A stretch of DNA of 64,000 bases from Loxodes magnus (lineage: Eukaryota > Ciliophora > Karyorelictea > Loxodida > Loxodidae). The position numbers and the translations under genes are program-made. A model generated the notes under the pieces. That model had not been told where the DNA came from, ran no database searches, and saw only the letters and a list, made by a program, of their open reading frames with translations. Below are positions 62,811-64,000 of the stretch, piece after piece (the first letter of the stretch is position 1; each line of letters begins with the position of its first letter). The DNA lies in NCBI GenBank assembly GCA_946699065.1, contig CAMPDV010000308.1, forward strand, positions 186,001-250,000, written 5' to 3'.

Positions 62811-64000
62811 ATGTCTGAAGTAGAACTGAAACAGCCAGTCATTAGCAATGTTTCTAGAGAGACTGTAACTTAGCCTCAAGTCTCAAAATAAGATTATTAG
62901 GATATCTACAGCTTATTTGAGAAGGCAAGTTTACTCTACGATGGGAAGGCTTTGGAAGTTCCTGAATAAATGGAATATAAAGCAACTCTTATTGGTAAAG
63001 ATTCCAACCTTTTCTATTTGAAGGATAACTAGATCCTAGTGAAATCTTTAGTTATCAATAAATTTTTGGAACCTGTTAAAGTCAAGAAACATATTATTAA
63101 CCTTTACAATACGCAGTTTAATGTTCTTTTGGAATCATCGAAGCACAATTTATATCTTTACGATGCATTTTCCTTCCAGAAGCTAGAAAAGATCAAGGGA
63201 AATGGTCTAAACATTTTAAGTACTTCATTTAATTAAAGTGCTGTAGTGATTGTTACAGGCTAAGGCGGATTAATCTTATTAAGAATTGTCAACAACCAAT
63301 GCAAAGAAAGATTTTTAGCCTTTGACAAAGAACAAGATTTTACTCAAGCTATGGTAACTTCGGACTGCAAAACCATAGTTGCATATTCGGAATGAAAGTA
63401 ATAAATCTTTGTTTATGCGAAAAATCCCTTTTAACTTCTTTGGTCTGAGTCAATTAAGGTAGATTGAAATGATAATCCCATGAAGTTTATTCAGTTCTCT
63501 CCAGATGAATAATATCTACTAAAAAGAGATAACATGAAGAAAGGACTTGTCTTATACTCTATTATGGATGGTACAGTGATAAATAAAATTCCTAATATGC
63601 ATGTGAACCCCATAAATAAAATTTTATGCTATGGAATTCATAAGATGGCTTTCACATGCGGAAAAGACAGAAAAATTAAATTGTGAAACGTTTAAAATGG
63701 ATAACAAATTGGAATCTTCTATGGACATGAAGATTCAGTTGAAGATATTATTCTAACGCCCAACTAGACATATCTATTCTCATGCTCTCTTGACTAATTT
63801 GTATTCATGTGATGCTTGAAAACAAACCAGATTATTGCTAAATTGGAGGCAGGCATCCCTTTGAATTTTATATAGTTTACTGATGATGCATCTTGTCTGG
63901 TAGCAAGAAAAAATGCTGGGGATTTTATACATAAGTATTGGATTCTTGAAAAAAACTTCGATGCAATAAAACTAGGTATTTAGTCCGAAAATGTCAATGA
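62811..64000 (+). CDS. WD40-repeat protein, 5' part (396+ codons, runs off the window)
   Basis: ATG 62811 starts 'MSEVELKQPVISNVSRETV'. After a linker, beta-propeller-like repeats follow. The clearest are 'FTCGKDRKIKLWNVQNGQQI' with 'YGHEDSVEDIILTP', and 'SCSLDQFVFMWCLKTNQI'. The diagnostic Trp of both repeats is a TGA codon, the best single proof here that TGA encodes Trp. TAA and TAG fall at variable Gln-like sites. Earlier repeats ('NLYLYDAFSFQKLEKI', 'QQIFVYAKNPFQLLWSESI') are weaker. WD40 proteins are scaffolds and the partner cannot be told. No stop is reached before the window ends. Confidence 0.85.

Noticed and set aside
1-64000. CRISPR arrays, bacterial operons, rRNA genes
   Set aside because: No regularly spaced identical repeats, ribosome-binding-site patterns or rRNA signatures were seen; the code and composition are ciliate-like.

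Overview
The window looks like nuclear DNA of a ciliate that uses a karyorelict-type genetic code (NCBI table 27; Loxodes or a relative is my best guess, not proven). The DNA is very AT-rich. Read with the standard code it contains almost no genes, but reading TAA and TAG as Gln and TGA as Trp opens long frames with recognisable domains. Three observations support this code. A WD40 gene at 62811 needs TGA=Trp in its 'IKLWN' and 'FMWCL' motifs. Two intact gene copies (20719 and 37111) swap TGA for TGG, and CAG for TAA or TAG for TAA, at aligned codons. Finally, several genes end at a TGA just where conservation or GC content drops, so TGA is also the stop. Because no codon is a dependable stop inside a gene, all six frames look open. 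Frames are trusted here only where a domain, a second copy with synonymous changes, or a clear composition edge supports them.

Layout. 0-16 kb: a zinc-knuckle Gag-like gene (203-1105), an LRR gene (about 1992-4066), a second decayed LRR copy, a decayed coiled-coil copy, an unidentified ORF at 9145, and a decayed non-LTR (LINE) endonuclease/reverse-transcriptase element at 12.5-15 kb. 16.8-22.4 kb and 33.6-38.8 kb: two copies of a roughly 5 kb unit holding a structured RNA-like segment, an unrecognised minus-strand protein of about 600 aa, and a divergently oriented gene of 423 codons with ankyrin repeats and a PARP-like C-terminal domain. The ankyrin-PARP gene is intact in both copies, while the minus-strand gene is decayed in copy 1 and frameshifted in copy 2. 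Between the units lie AT-rich DNA, two LINE 3'-end remnants and another Gag-like gene on the minus strand. 39-43.4 kb: a coiled-coil ORF, two more Gag-like genes, tandem remnants resembling a LINE endonuclease, and a probable Gag-like fragment on the minus strand.

44-64 kb: gene-rich and less AT-rich. It holds a 75-aa orphan protein, an LRR 3' fragment, a decayed minus-strand ORF, a 231-aa coiled-coil gene (the relative of the decayed copy at 7.6 kb), a four-TM protein of 180 aa, a long coding-like block (49.5-56.8 kb) whose frames I could not settle, an ion-channel-like gene, a multi-TM gene and the 5' part of a WD40 gene. The accessory 0-43 kb region is dominated by retroelement parts and decaying duplicates, whereas 44-64 kb looks like ordinary chromosomal genes.
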